Origin: an uncultured Clostridia bacterium
GTDB taxonomy: Bacteria > Bacillota > Clostridia > Christensenellales > UBA1242
NCBI GenBank assembly: GCA_944383945.1
Contig: CALWRL010000005.1
Coordinates: 1-23,778 of the forward strand
Direction: 5' to 3'
Length of the DNA stretch: 23,778 nucleotides
The translations under genes were made by a program, and so were the position numbers. The notes below the pieces were generated by a model. It saw only the letters and a list, made by a program, of their open reading frames with translations. It was not told the DNA's origin and did not search any database. This document shows, piece after piece, positions 1 through 8,400 of the stretch. Every line of letters starts with the position of its first letter. The first letter of the stretch is position 1.

Positions 1-1
1 A

Positions 2-427
2 CTTGTTGCAAACTATGTTGTTGAAATGGGCGGAGATGTTTTAGCATATTCTCCAGGAACAAGTGCAAGCGAACATATAACAGAATTTGGCTTTGCTGAA
101 AACAAAAACATTAAAATGAGATATTTAAAAGAAACAGGTGCAAGTAAAAATGCAAAATTCTTAATTAGATCAGTTGATCTTGTTGAAGATGCAGATTTAG
201 TTGTTTGCTTCAAGGGGACATGGGGAACTCTTAGTGAATTAGTTTTCGCAGTTATGTGTAGCAAAAAAATATTGTTTTTAAACATTGATAAAGACAATGA
301 AACATTAAAACAAGTTTACCAGTTAATGCAAAAAATAAATTTATATGAATGGAATGAAAAATTTATAGAAGTTGACTCTATCGAAAAATTAAAAAATGAA
401 TTAGAAAAATTTAAAAACGAAAATTAA
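2..427 (+). CDS. SLOG/LOG-family nucleotide-binding protein, 5' end outside window
   Basis: The reading frame is already open at the first bases, so the N-terminus lies upstream and this is a partial gene; the first ATG at 26 is internal. The visible 141 residues show a Rossmann-like pattern of the SLOG superfamily (LOG, lysine-decarboxylase-like fold). A YSPGTSASEH segment is followed by a hydrophobic strand (ADLVVCF), then KGTWGTLSEL, which stands where this family has its Gly-rich PGGxGTxxE nucleotide-binding loop, then another strand (KKILFLNI). The C-terminal 30 residues are a charged helix. The family binds nucleotides or nucleotide-derived ligands; LOG enzymes cleave cytokinin ribotides. 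The loop here is not the canonical LOG motif, so I do not assign that reaction. The gene converges on metG and shares a terminator with it. Confidence 0.7.
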   Translation, partial: LVANYVVEMGGDVLAYSPGTSASEHITEFGFAENKNIKMRYLKETGASKNAKFLIRSVDLVEDADLVVCFKGTWGTLSELVFAVMCSKKILFLNIDKDNETLKQVYQLMQKINLYEWNEKFIEVDSIEKLKNELEKFKNEN

Positions 428-430
428 AAA

Positions 431-458
431 AACTTCCCAATGGGAAGTTTTTTTTAAT
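431..458. terminator. bidirectional intrinsic terminator
   Basis: A perfect 8-bp stem (AACTTCCC / GGGAAGTT) with a 3-nt loop is flanked by an A-run on the left and a T-run on the right. It therefore works for the partial SLOG gene on the plus strand and for metG on the minus strand, whose stop codon is about a dozen bases to the right. Confidence 0.9.
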
Positions 459-469
459 TATTCAAAACA

Positions 470-2050
470 TTAAATTGATTTTGCAATATTTATCAATTTT
501 TCATTTTCTTTTGCAATGTCTAGACGATTAAATAAATTTTCTCCTTTATTGACCTTTGTTCCAGCTTTTAAAATGTTGAATGAATTATTTTCATCAATTA
601 TTTTTGGAATTTCAACACCAAATTTTTCAAAAACTTGAGGAACTTTTTCTGGTAAAAAGGCAATTAATAAAGTGTAAGCCTCTAATTGTGCTTGACAAAG
701 CAAATTAAGGAATGTGTTTATTTCACTTGTTTTGCCTTCTTTATATAATTCCCATGGTTTTGTTTCATCAATATAAAGATTACATTTTTGAAGAATTTCC
801 AATGCATGATTGTAACTATTGGTAGGTTTTAAATTTTTGATTTCTTCAATAGATTTTTGTTTTAAAGAAATAACATCATTTTTAAATTTTTGATCTAATT
901 CGGATAGTTTTTCAGCTTCATAAATTATTCCATCTGAATATTTTTCTGCCATGCCTAGAGTTCTTGATGCAACATTTCCAACGGTGTTAGCAAGGTTGTT
1001 GTTGTATGAAAGCAAAAATGATTCTTGAGTGTAAGGGCCATCGCTGCCAAAATTTACTTCACCTATTAAAAAGTTTCTTATAGAATCGCTCCCATAGTTT
1101 TCAATTAAAATTCTAGGATCTATAACTTCTTTTGAACCAGACTCTTTGCTTTTGCTTAATTTGTCGTTATTAAAAAGCAACCAACCGTGACCAAATATTG
1201 TTTTAGGAAGTGGCAAATCAAGAGCCATTAAAATTGCAGGCCAAATTATTGAATGGAATCTAACAATTTCTTTTCCAACAACATGAACATCAGCGGGCCA
1301 AAATTTTTTAAAATCACTATCATCATCTGAACTATAACCAAGAGCAGAAATATAGTTAGTTAAAGCATCTATCCAAACATAAATTGTGTGATCACTGTCA
1401 AAATCAACAGGGATTCCCCATTTAACACTTTTTCTAGAAACGCATAAATCTTTTAATCCTTCGTTTAAGAAATTGTTAAGCATTTCGTTAACTCTGTTTT
1501 GAGGTTGTAAAAATTCGGGATTGTTTTTATACAAATCTCTTATTTTGTCTGTATATTTGCTTAGTTTAAAATTGTAACATTCTTCATTACTATCAATAAC
1601 TTCTCTTCCGCAATCAGGACATTTGCCATCAATTAATTGACCTTCCGACCAAAAAGATTCGCAAGGAACACAATATTTACCAGTGTAATGGGTTTTATAT
1701 ATTTCGCCTTTTTCATATAATTTATTAAAAATTTTTTTAACTGCAGAAACATGAAGTTCATCTGTTGTTCTAATAAACTTGTCATATGAAATGTTAAGGC
1801 TTGCCCAAAGTTTTTTTGTGTCGTCAACAATTTCATTTAAATGTTCTATTTCGGTTTTGCCTCTTTCTTTTGCAACCTTGGAAATTTTTTGACCGTGTTC
1901 GTCTGTTCCTGTTAAAAAGAAAACATCATATCCTAACATTCTGTGAAACCTTGCAATAGCATCGCAAAGAATTGTTGTGTAGGAATTTCCAATAGTTAGT
2001 TTAACGCTTGGATAATAAATAGGTGTTGTTATATAAAACTTTTTGCTCAT
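470..2050 (-). CDS. metG: methionyl-tRNA synthetase
   Basis: Class I synthetase that attaches methionine to tRNA-Met (elongator and initiator) in the cytoplasm, 526 residues. The N-terminal FYITTPIYYPS strand, the TGTDEHGQKI motif, two CxxC zinc pairs (C127/C130 and C144/C147) and the KLSKS loop (297-301, family KMSKS) identify it. The HIGH signature reads TIGN (19-22), so both histidines are replaced. The start is set at the ATG preceded by AAAGGAG; an upstream in-frame extension has no ribosome binding site. The protein ends about where the anticodon-binding domain ends, without the C-terminal Trbp111-like tRNA-binding domain that lengthens many bacterial MetRS to about 650 residues. No T-box leader fits in the short upstream region. 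Confidence 0.95.
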   Translation of the reverse strand: MSKKFYITTPIYYPSVKLTIGNSYTTILCDAIARFHRMLGYDVFFLTGTDEHGQKISKVAKERGKTEIEHLNEIVDDTKKLWASLNISYDKFIRTTDELHVSAVKKIFNKLYEKGEIYKTHYTGKYCVPCESFWSEGQLIDGKCPDCGREVIDSNEECYNFKLSKYTDKIRDLYKNNPEFLQPQNRVNEMLNNFLNEGLKDLCVSRKSVKWGIPVDFDSDHTIYVWIDALTNYISALGYSSDDDSDFKKFWPADVHVVGKEIVRFHSIIWPAILMALDLPLPKTIFGHGWLLFNNDKLSKSKESGSKEVIDPRILIENYGSDSIRNFLIGEVNFGSDGPYTQESFLLSYNNNLANTVGNVASRTLGMAEKYSDGIIYEAEKLSELDQKFKNDVISLKQKSIEEIKNLKPTNSYNHALEILQKCNLYIDETKPWELYKEGKTSEINTFLNLLCQAQLEAYTLLIAFLPEKVPQVFEKFGVEIPKIIDENNSFNILKAGTKVNKGENLFNRLDIAKENEKLINIAKSI

Positions 2051-2066
2051 ATTTTCTCCTTTAAAT

Positions 2067-2095
2067 AATATAATCTTAAAAACGAAATAAGTCAA
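2067..2095 (-). promoter_or_regulatory. putative sigma-A promoter of metG
   Basis: On the minus strand TTGACT (2090-2095) and TATATT (2067-2072) are separated by 17 bp. The predicted start of transcription is only about ten bases before the metG ribosome binding site, which leaves no room for a regulatory leader. Inferred from consensus only. Confidence 0.55.
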
Positions 2096-2143
2096 GTAAA
2101 TACTTTAATATAAATAAAAAAATTAAAATAGTAAAAAAAAGAA

Positions 2144-2172
2144 AAAAAAGAATAAAAACATTATTCTTTTTT
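2144..2172 (-). terminator. possible AT-only terminator after the signal peptidase gene
   Basis: An 11-bp inverted repeat (AAAAAAGAATA / TATTCTTTTTT) with a 7-nt loop lies between the sipW-type gene and metG. It is followed on the minus strand by T-rich sequence. The stem has only one G-C pair, so efficiency is doubtful. Confidence 0.4.
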
Positions 2173-2216
2173 AAATTATATTATTTTATTTTTTTAGGTT
2201 TATTTTCTTTTTTGGC

Positions 2217-3113
2217 TTATTTTTTTGTTGTTTTTTTATTTTTTAAATTATTTTCTTTATTATTTTCTTCAACATTTTGCATTGTATTTTCGGTAATATT
2301 TTCCGAATTGTTTTCAATATTTTCACTTTGATTTATTTCGGAATTTTTTAAATTTGTTTCTGGATTTTCTGTTAAATTTTTTGTTAATTTTTCTGCTTTT
2401 AATGCTTTCTTTTTGTCACTATATAAAAATGCTAAACTGACTAATTCAAAACAATTTTTAAACAATATTATTGAACATGGTAAAATTATTAAAACCAAAA
2501 TACCTGTGCTCGATGTAATAAATTTTAAGAAGTTGACAAACCCATTGTTTTCGCTAACATATTTTCCAATTAAATAATCTTGATAAATTATGTTCAAGTC
2601 TGGATTGTCGTTGTTTGTTCCTTTTGTTCTAAACCATCTATCTCCATTAGCATCTATTGTTATTTCTATAATTTCGTGAAAAACAATTCGGTTTTTAGGA
2701 GGATTAGGATTTGGTTTTTCTCCATTTGGAATTTTTGCTGGCCCTGGATGAGCAGGATCAACATAATCGAAGAAAGCAATATAATCGCCAACTTTGTAAT
2801 CTTCTACATTTATTGATTTTATGAAAGCACTATCACCAACATTAAACCCAGCATCAACCATGCTCCCTGAAACAATGTTAATCATAGAGTAACCGAAAAT
2901 TGAAGGAACGCCTTTTGTTAGTTTTGTTATAACTAGCGAACCTGCAAAGGTTGCGGAGAATATTAAAACAATGTAAATAATTATATCTAAAATTATGTTT
3001 GTTACTTTTTTAATTTTTTGTTTTTTGTTTACTGCAAGTTCGTCATAACCAATTGGAGAAGAAGCTAATTCTTCATTTTTAACAAGCTTGCTATTTTTTA
3101 TATCTTTTTTCAT
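2217..3113 (-). CDS. sipW: SipW-type (S26B) signal peptidase I
   Basis: Membrane-bound signal peptidase of the archaeal/ER-like class, 298 residues. A transmembrane segment (about 38-62) precedes the catalytic serine in VSGSM (Ser84). The general base is a histidine (His146 in RIVFHEI), not the lysine of ordinary bacterial SPases, which is the hallmark of SipW. The conserved acidic region is GTNNDNPD (165-172). A second transmembrane helix lies at about 199-219. In Bacillus SipW matures TasA and TapA, and three TasA-like proteins are encoded next door, so they are the likely substrates. Unusual points are a Pro/Asn-rich insertion before the catalytic His (about 118-141) and a roughly 60-residue Asn/Glu/Lys-rich cytoplasmic tail. 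The ribosome binding site is weak. It lies downstream of the TasA-like pair but behind a hairpin. Confidence 0.88.
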   Translation of the reverse strand: MKKDIKNSKLVKNEELASSPIGYDELAVNKKQKIKKVTNIILDIIIYIVLIFSATFAGSLVITKLTKGVPSIFGYSMINIVSGSMVDAGFNVGDSAFIKSINVEDYKVGDYIAFFDYVDPAHPGPAKIPNGEKPNPNPPKNRIVFHEIIEITIDANGDRWFRTKGTNNDNPDLNIIYQDYLIGKYVSENNGFVNFLKFITSSTGILVLIILPCSIILFKNCFELVSLAFLYSDKKKALKAEKLTKNLTENPETNLKNSEINQSENIENNSENITENTMQNVEENNKENNLKNKKTTKK

Positions 3114-3231
3114 ACTTTATTATTTTACCAAACATATAAAAACATACAAAACAAAATAATTAAGTTTAATTTTTAAAATTTAAAATATTAATTAATTAAA
3201 TTTAATTATTTTTTTATGCTAAAACAAACAA

Positions 3232-3259
3232 AAAAGGTTAAGTGAATTCTTAACCTTTT
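3232..3259 (-). terminator. intrinsic terminator or attenuator between TasA-like genes and sipW
   Basis: A perfect 11-bp stem (AAAAGGTTAAG / CTTAACCTTTT) with a 6-nt loop is followed on the minus strand by a T-rich tract. It lies directly after the stop of the 208-residue TasA-like gene. It could end that transcript fully, or partially limit expression of the downstream peptidase gene. Confidence 0.8.
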
Positions 3260-3272
3260 AGTTTAATTTTAA

Positions 3273-3899
3273 TTAAGCGTTTTGATCAATCAATATATCT
3301 ATGTTAAAAGGAAGGCTTCCTGCACTTGGTGTTAATTGATCTAATGCAGTGTCTGTTGCAACAACAATGTAATAACTTGCTGTAGCACCTTTTGCTAATG
3401 TAACATCTGCATCAATTGCTGTGTTTTCATTTGCTGTTAATGAAGCCCACTCAGTTCCAATCCAAACTCTAATTTGATCATTGTCAACAGCTGGGGCAGT
3501 TATGTGAGCATAAACTGTTGCGTCTGTTACATTACTGTTTGTGAATGTTATTTTCCAAGCATAATAGTTAACACCATTTGTTCGTGAAAATTCTGCGGCT
3601 TTCAAAGCTTGGGTTTTACTGTTTTCTGTTTCACCTTTTGTTACTAATGGGTCGCTCCAACTTGGTTCTGTTGATAAGTTATCAACTTCTGTGATTGCTG
3701 TTGTTGCTTCGTTAGCATATTCGTAAACATCAACTTTAACTTGTGTTTGACCGCTAGCACTAATTGTAATTTGGTTTGTTAAATTTAAAGATTGAGAAAC
3801 AGCAGCATAAACTGAAACGCCAATAATTAAAGCGCAAAGCAACAAGCTTAATGTAGCCACTATAACTCTTCTTTTTATTGATGAATTTGTTTTTTCCAT
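3273..3899 (-). CDS. TasA-like secreted protein with SipW-type signal peptide
   Basis: 208 residues. A basic start (SIKRR) and hydrophobic segment (about 12-33) lead into the sequence VYAAVSQSLNLTNQITI, the form of a SipW-processed signal peptide as in TasA and camelysin-like proteins. Cleavage near the AA pair is inferred. The mature part (about 170 residues) is rich in Thr, Ala and Val with alternating beta-strand patterning and has no cysteine, as expected for a secreted fibre-forming or Ig-like protein. A clear AAAAAGGAG precedes the ATG. The gene follows the 222-residue paralogue by 28 bp, so the two are probably one transcript. Membership in the broad TasA/camelysin group is based on signal and layout; the fold is inferred. 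Confidence 0.75.
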   Translation of the reverse strand: MEKTNSSIKRRVIVATLSLLLCALIIGVSVYAAVSQSLNLTNQITISASGQTQVKVDVYEYANEATTAITEVDNLSTEPSWSDPLVTKGETENSKTQALKAAEFSRTNGVNYYAWKITFTNSNVTDATVYAHITAPAVDNDQIRVWIGTEWASLTANENTAIDADVTLAKGATASYYIVVATDTALDQLTPSAGSLPFNIDILIDQNA

Positions 3900-3927
3900 A
3901 AAAACTCCTTTTTAATGTATTTTTGTT

Positions 3928-4596
3928 TTAACCTGCTGCTTTTTGATTAGCAGTTATTTTTAAATTGTAAACTTGTTGTGCAACAGCTGTAAGATCGATA
4001 AGCTCTGTGTTTACGGCAACAACAACATAAACGGTTTTAGATTCGCCTTTTGAAATGTCGCCAGTGTAAGGTGCAGAAGCTTGTGTTAAAGTTGTTGCAT
4101 CACCATCGCCAGAGTAAAGAGTTATTTGGCTGTTAAAAGTGTAGTCATCAGAATCTGCTTCGTTTCTAAATGCAATTGAGTAGGTTACATCTGATGCATC
4201 TTGATTAGCAAATTCGATTTTATAAACAGCATAGGTGTATTTATTGTCGTAAGAGAAAACGATATCTGGGCCATTTTTTGTTACAGAATCTTGGTCGTAT
4301 GTTTTGTTTGCTATTTCAGTGAAAGATAAACTTTTAACTGCTGTAACATCTTCTTCTGAGTTTGTAAACAATTTTCTTGCTTCGTTTGCGGTTCCGAAAG
4401 CATAACTTGCTTTTATACCAATTCTAACTTGATCAGATGAGCCGATAGTTATTGTGTTTTTAGATGTAAAACTTTGGCTAGTTGCAGCAAAAACAGAAAT
4501 GCCAATTAAAAGCAAACAAAGAACTATGCTTAAAACAGAAATTATAATTCTTCTTTTTATGCCAGATTGCTCTTTAGCTACAGTTTCATTTTTCAT
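3928..4596 (-). CDS. TasA-like secreted protein with SipW-type signal peptide
   Basis: 222 residues, paralogous to its downstream neighbour in the first 50 residues. SGIKRR is followed by a hydrophobic core and ISVFAATSQSFTSKNTITI. The mature portion has alternating hydrophobic/polar strands (YAVYKIEFANQDASDVTYSI; KTVYVVVAVNTELIDLTAV) and no cysteines. The pattern of a strand ending in VVVA(V/T)(N/D)T near the C-terminus is shared with the 208-residue protein (YYIVVATDTALDQLTP), which supports duplication of a common secreted domain. The start ATG has a strong AAAAAGGGGGG ribosome binding site. The protein is likely processed by the nearby SipW-type peptidase and exported to the cell surface or matrix. 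First gene of the minus-strand pair, divergent from the plus-strand surface operon. Confidence 0.75.
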   Translation of the reverse strand: MKNETVAKEQSGIKRRIIISVLSIVLCLLLIGISVFAATSQSFTSKNTITIGSSDQVRIGIKASYAFGTANEARKLFTNSEEDVTAVKSLSFTEIANKTYDQDSVTKNGPDIVFSYDNKYTYAVYKIEFANQDASDVTYSIAFRNEADSDDYTFNSQITLYSGDGDATTLTQASAPYTGDISKGESKTVYVVVAVNTELIDLTAVAQQVYNLKITANQKAAG

Positions 4597-4628
4597 TTTT
4601 TTACCCCCCTTTTTTAATTTTTAAGTTG

Positions 4629-4656
4629 ATTTTAGCAAATTATTTTTGTTTAACAA
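4629..4656 (-). promoter_or_regulatory. possible promoter of the TasA-like pair
   Basis: Minus-strand TTGTTA (4651-4656) and TAAAAT (4629-4634) with 16-bp spacing, upstream of the strong ribosome binding site of the 222-residue gene. Only a moderate match in very AT-rich DNA. Confidence 0.35.
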
Positions 4657-4729
4657 AATGATTTTATAAAAAAACATTAATTTCACTTCAATTATTTTAA
4701 TCAAATTGATTTAAACTATTCGAATTTAT

Positions 4730-4758
4730 TTGACAAAAATATGTTAAATTTGTAAAAT
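4730..4758 (+). promoter_or_regulatory. putative sigma-A promoter of the surface-protein operon
   Basis: TTGACA (4730-4735), 17-bp spacer, TAAAAT (4753-4758). It would drive the third TasA-like gene, the giant GLUG protein and the SGNH hydrolase. The predicted leader of about 65 nt is AT-rich with no recognisable riboswitch. Confidence 0.6.
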
Positions 4759-4831
4759 TTTTACAAACATATATATTATGTAAATATAAATATTGATATT
4801 GTTCATAATAAAAAATGCATAATTGGGGGAT

Positions 4832-5452
4832 ATGTTGAACAAAGTAAGGAATAAAATTATATTATTAAGTTTGACGATATTTTTAATAATTGCAACTTGT
4901 GGAGTTGTTGTATATTCTGTTTTGTCCCAATCATTAAATGCAAACACTCAAATTATTATAACCGACAGTGGCCAAGCGAAAAGTTACATAAAAATATCTG
5001 ATTATATTGGGCCAAGCGATAATTCAAGCTTTTCAAGTTTAACTTCTGAACCCGTTTTTGAAAATGTTCTTGAAAAAACCAAAGACGAAGATGTTAAAAA
5101 AGGCGATTTTTTAAGAGATGTTCAATTTAGCTATAAGAATTATTATAGATATTATTTAATCAAGGTTGAAATTCAAAATCTTTCCGATGTTAATGTTAAT
5201 TATTCGGTTTCTTGTGTTGACCAGCAGGGCAACCCATTTGTTTTTTCTTCGCAAGTTGAGTTGTTGTATTTAAAAAACAATGGAGCGGACGGGAATTTTA
5301 ATTTGGGAACAACAACTCCTAGCGGTGTTTTAGCACCACAAGAAACAACAACTCTCTATATTGCGTTAAGTGTTATTGACGGGCAAGATTTGTGGGAATT
5401 GTCTTCTGTTAAAAAACAAAATTTTAGATTGTTTGTGGAGGTTAAAGTTTAG
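4832..5452 (+). CDS. third TasA-like SipW-type secreted protein
   Basis: About 206 residues. The N-terminus has basic residues, a hydrophobic segment and GVVVYSVLSQSLNANTQIII, closely parallel to the signal/maturation region of the two minus-strand paralogues. The mature domain again shows alternating strands, and a late LYIALSVIDGQDLWELSS segment aligns in position with VVVA(V/T)(N/D)TxLxxLT of the others. A GGGGGA sequence (4825-4830) is the only ribosome binding site. It is very close to ATG 4832 and better spaced for TTG 4835, so the exact start is uncertain by a few codons. It leads a plus-strand operon whose next gene starts on the base after its stop codon. Confidence 0.72.
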   Translation: MLNKVRNKIILLSLTIFLIIATCGVVVYSVLSQSLNANTQIIITDSGQAKSYIKISDYIGPSDNSSFSSLTSEPVFENVLEKTKDEDVKKGDFLRDVQFSYKNYYRYYLIKVEIQNLSDVNVNYSVSCVDQQGNPFVFSSQVELLYLKNNGADGNFNLGTTTPSGVLAPQETTTLYIALSVIDGQDLWELSSVKKQNFRLFVEVKV

Positions 5453-8400
5453 TTGAAAGAAAAAACGGCTAGAAAACTAACAATAATTTGGACTATTTCC
5501 TTAATTTTCTGTTTTGTAGGGATAATTTTATCCATGGTTGTTTTTTCTGCTTTGCAACAAACAGGGGAATTTGAAGTTTCGTTTTCAACCGAAGAAAAAC
5601 CTTTTGCTGGTGGAGATGGAACACAAGAAAACCCATATTTAATTTCACTTCCTAAACATTTAGATAATGTTAGATATTTCATGTATCACAGAAATGAAGA
5701 CGGAACATTTGATGAAACAAAAGCAAACTACTTTTTGCAAACGGCAAATTTAAATTTTGCGCTTGAAGATTTTAATGGAGATCAAGAAGGAAATTTTAAT
5801 CCTATTGGAACAGATGAAAAACCATTTCCTGGAACATATGAAGGCGGGCAATACACAATTTCTAACTTACATATATCATCTTCACAAAATGCAGTTGGGC
5901 TTTTTGGGGCAATAAGTTCTAACGCAAAGGTTTACAGAGTTGGATTGTTAAATTCTTCAATTAACGCATCTGGAAGCGGAAATGTTGGAGGAATTGTTGG
6001 AAACAATCAAGGGGTTGTGGAACAATGTTATTCTTCTACAACAATAACAACATCAACAACTGGATATGTTGGTGGTCTTGTTGGCAGCAACACTGGAACA
6101 ATAAAAAATTCGTATAACAGTGGTAATGTTTCCGGAACGAAAACAGGTGGGCTGGTTGGTTATAATGCTGGAGTTTTAGAAAACGGATATAACAGTGGAA
6201 CAGTTGGAAGCGAAAAGGGAGGATTAATTCATACTTATTCTTCCGGTTCTGTTTCAAATTTAGCGTTTTTGTCTAGCGTTGCATCTAATGCCATTTATTC
6301 TGGCGGAGATTCTGTTAATAAAACATATATTTTGTCTGTTAACGAAAATCAACTTTCTTGCAGTCAAGATGTTGTGGTTAATGGCGCAACAATGAACATT
6401 TTATCGTTGATTAACGGGAACAACCAGTCTGAAATGCCGTCGTATTTCCATTCATCTTATTCGATGTTTAAATATCCTCAAATTTGGATTAACACTCAAG
6501 ATTTTAATTTTAATTTTAAGGGTGATGGTAGTAATGAAAATCCATACTATATAACATCTCCTCAGCTTCTTTCTTTAATAGGAAAAAACATTGTTTTAAG
6601 TGATTTATTTAGTATAAATTTAAGTTTGTCTTCTAATTATTTGCAACCAGTTGATATTAATTTTAAAAAAGTTGATACAAATCTATCAAATTTAGGAAAT
6701 TTTGACCCAATAGGTTTTGTTAACGGGGAAAATTTTAATTTTGAAGGTTATTATAAGGGTGAAACCGCTAACGGAAAAGCAATTATACAAGGAATAGATT
6801 TTGACACAGACAACGATTCTATTGGTTTGTTCTTATCTGTTGGAGTATCTGGAGTTGTTGATGGAATTGAGGTTAGCAACTTTTCCTTTAACATAAGAAC
6901 GCCAAAACCATTTGCGCTTGGAGGGATTGCTTCAACAAATAGTGGAACTATAACAAACTGTACAAGTTCTTTAAACATTTCATTTAATTTAACTCAACAA
7001 CAATTTCAAGGCACTGCAGCTAACATTGGGGGAATTGCTGCAAACAATGATGCTGGTGCTAAAATTGTTTTGTGTTCTAATTTAGGAAACATTAATGTTG
7101 TTTATCCTGACAATGTTAGCGTATCAACAGCAACATCCTTTGTTGGAGGAATAAGCGCTTTAAACAGCGGTTTAATAGATAAATGTTATAATTCAGGTGA
7201 TATTAGAGGTGGGCAAACTGGCGGTATTAACACAATTATTAATTCGGGGGCAACAGTTTCTAACTCTTTTAATACTGGAGATGTTTCTGCTACATTATTA
7301 ATTCAAACAACACACTGGACAGGTGGTTTGTTCTGTAATGCACAAGCAGGATCAACAATTTATAATTGCTATAATTTAGGAAAAAGCGAATATGCAATTG
7401 CAACACTATCCGATGCCACTACAACAAATGTATTTTATTTAGATGGCTGTGCAAGTGCGGTAACTTTCAATGGTCAAATGAATTTTAAGGCCTTAAATGC
7501 CAACCAACTTGCAGGTCAAACACCAATTTCTGGAACTCAATACATATTGGATGTTTTGGGCAATGATGTTTGGGAATTTGATTGGTCATACCTTGGTAGA
7601 GATGGACAAGCATATCAATTTGCTCAATTAAAAGATAATAATAGCGAACTTGTTTATAAATATGGAATGAAAGTTAACACAGATGGCTTTCACGTTGTTG
7701 AAAACTTTGACATGTTTCAAGCAATCACAGGTAGATATAACAACATTTTATATCCTAGTGATGGGAAGTTTATTTTAATGTCAGATATAGACTATTCTGG
7801 TAAAACATATACACCAAAAACAAGTTTTTCGGGAACATTAAATGGAAACGGAAAAATTATAAAAAATGTTTCCCTTAACACATCTACTTATGCGCTTTTA
7901 GGTTTGTTTAACGTTGTTTCAAATAATGCAAAAGTTTACAATTTAGGAATTACAAACTGTAACATCCAAAATGGAGTTGAAAATAGTTCTGGTTGTGGTG
8001 TTTTAGCAGGAAGAATTGGGTTAGGTGCAATAATTGAAAATGTTTATGTAGAGAATTCTTATGCGTATGGCTGGAATGATGTTGGAGGATTTTGCGGCTC
8101 AAACGCAGCAATTGATGGAGATGCAGCAACTGGCGGATATATAAGAAATTGTTATACACGAAACACACATGCACAATACATAGGAGACGACGACAAAGGC
8201 AAGCCTGTTGGAGGGTTTATAGGCTGGCTTAACGGCGGAGATATAAGCAGTTGTTATAGTATGAACGACGATACAACTGGTGGATCTGGAAATGGAACAT
8301 TGGCAAAAGGATACTGTTATTTAGGTGGTTTTGTTGGCGCACAATCCAGCGGAACAATAAAAAATTGTTTTAGCTATGGGTCGATTTATACTGATAGAGA

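Noticed and set aside
2051..2216. T-box or other riboswitch before metG
   Set aside because: The likely promoter leaves only about ten bases of leader, and no specifier-stem or T-box sequence is visible; the same holds for trpS.
5980..6220. Short similar repeats that could suggest a CRISPR or tandem DNA array
   Set aside because: The periodicity is at protein level (GLUG repeats), with irregular DNA spacing and no conserved direct repeat.
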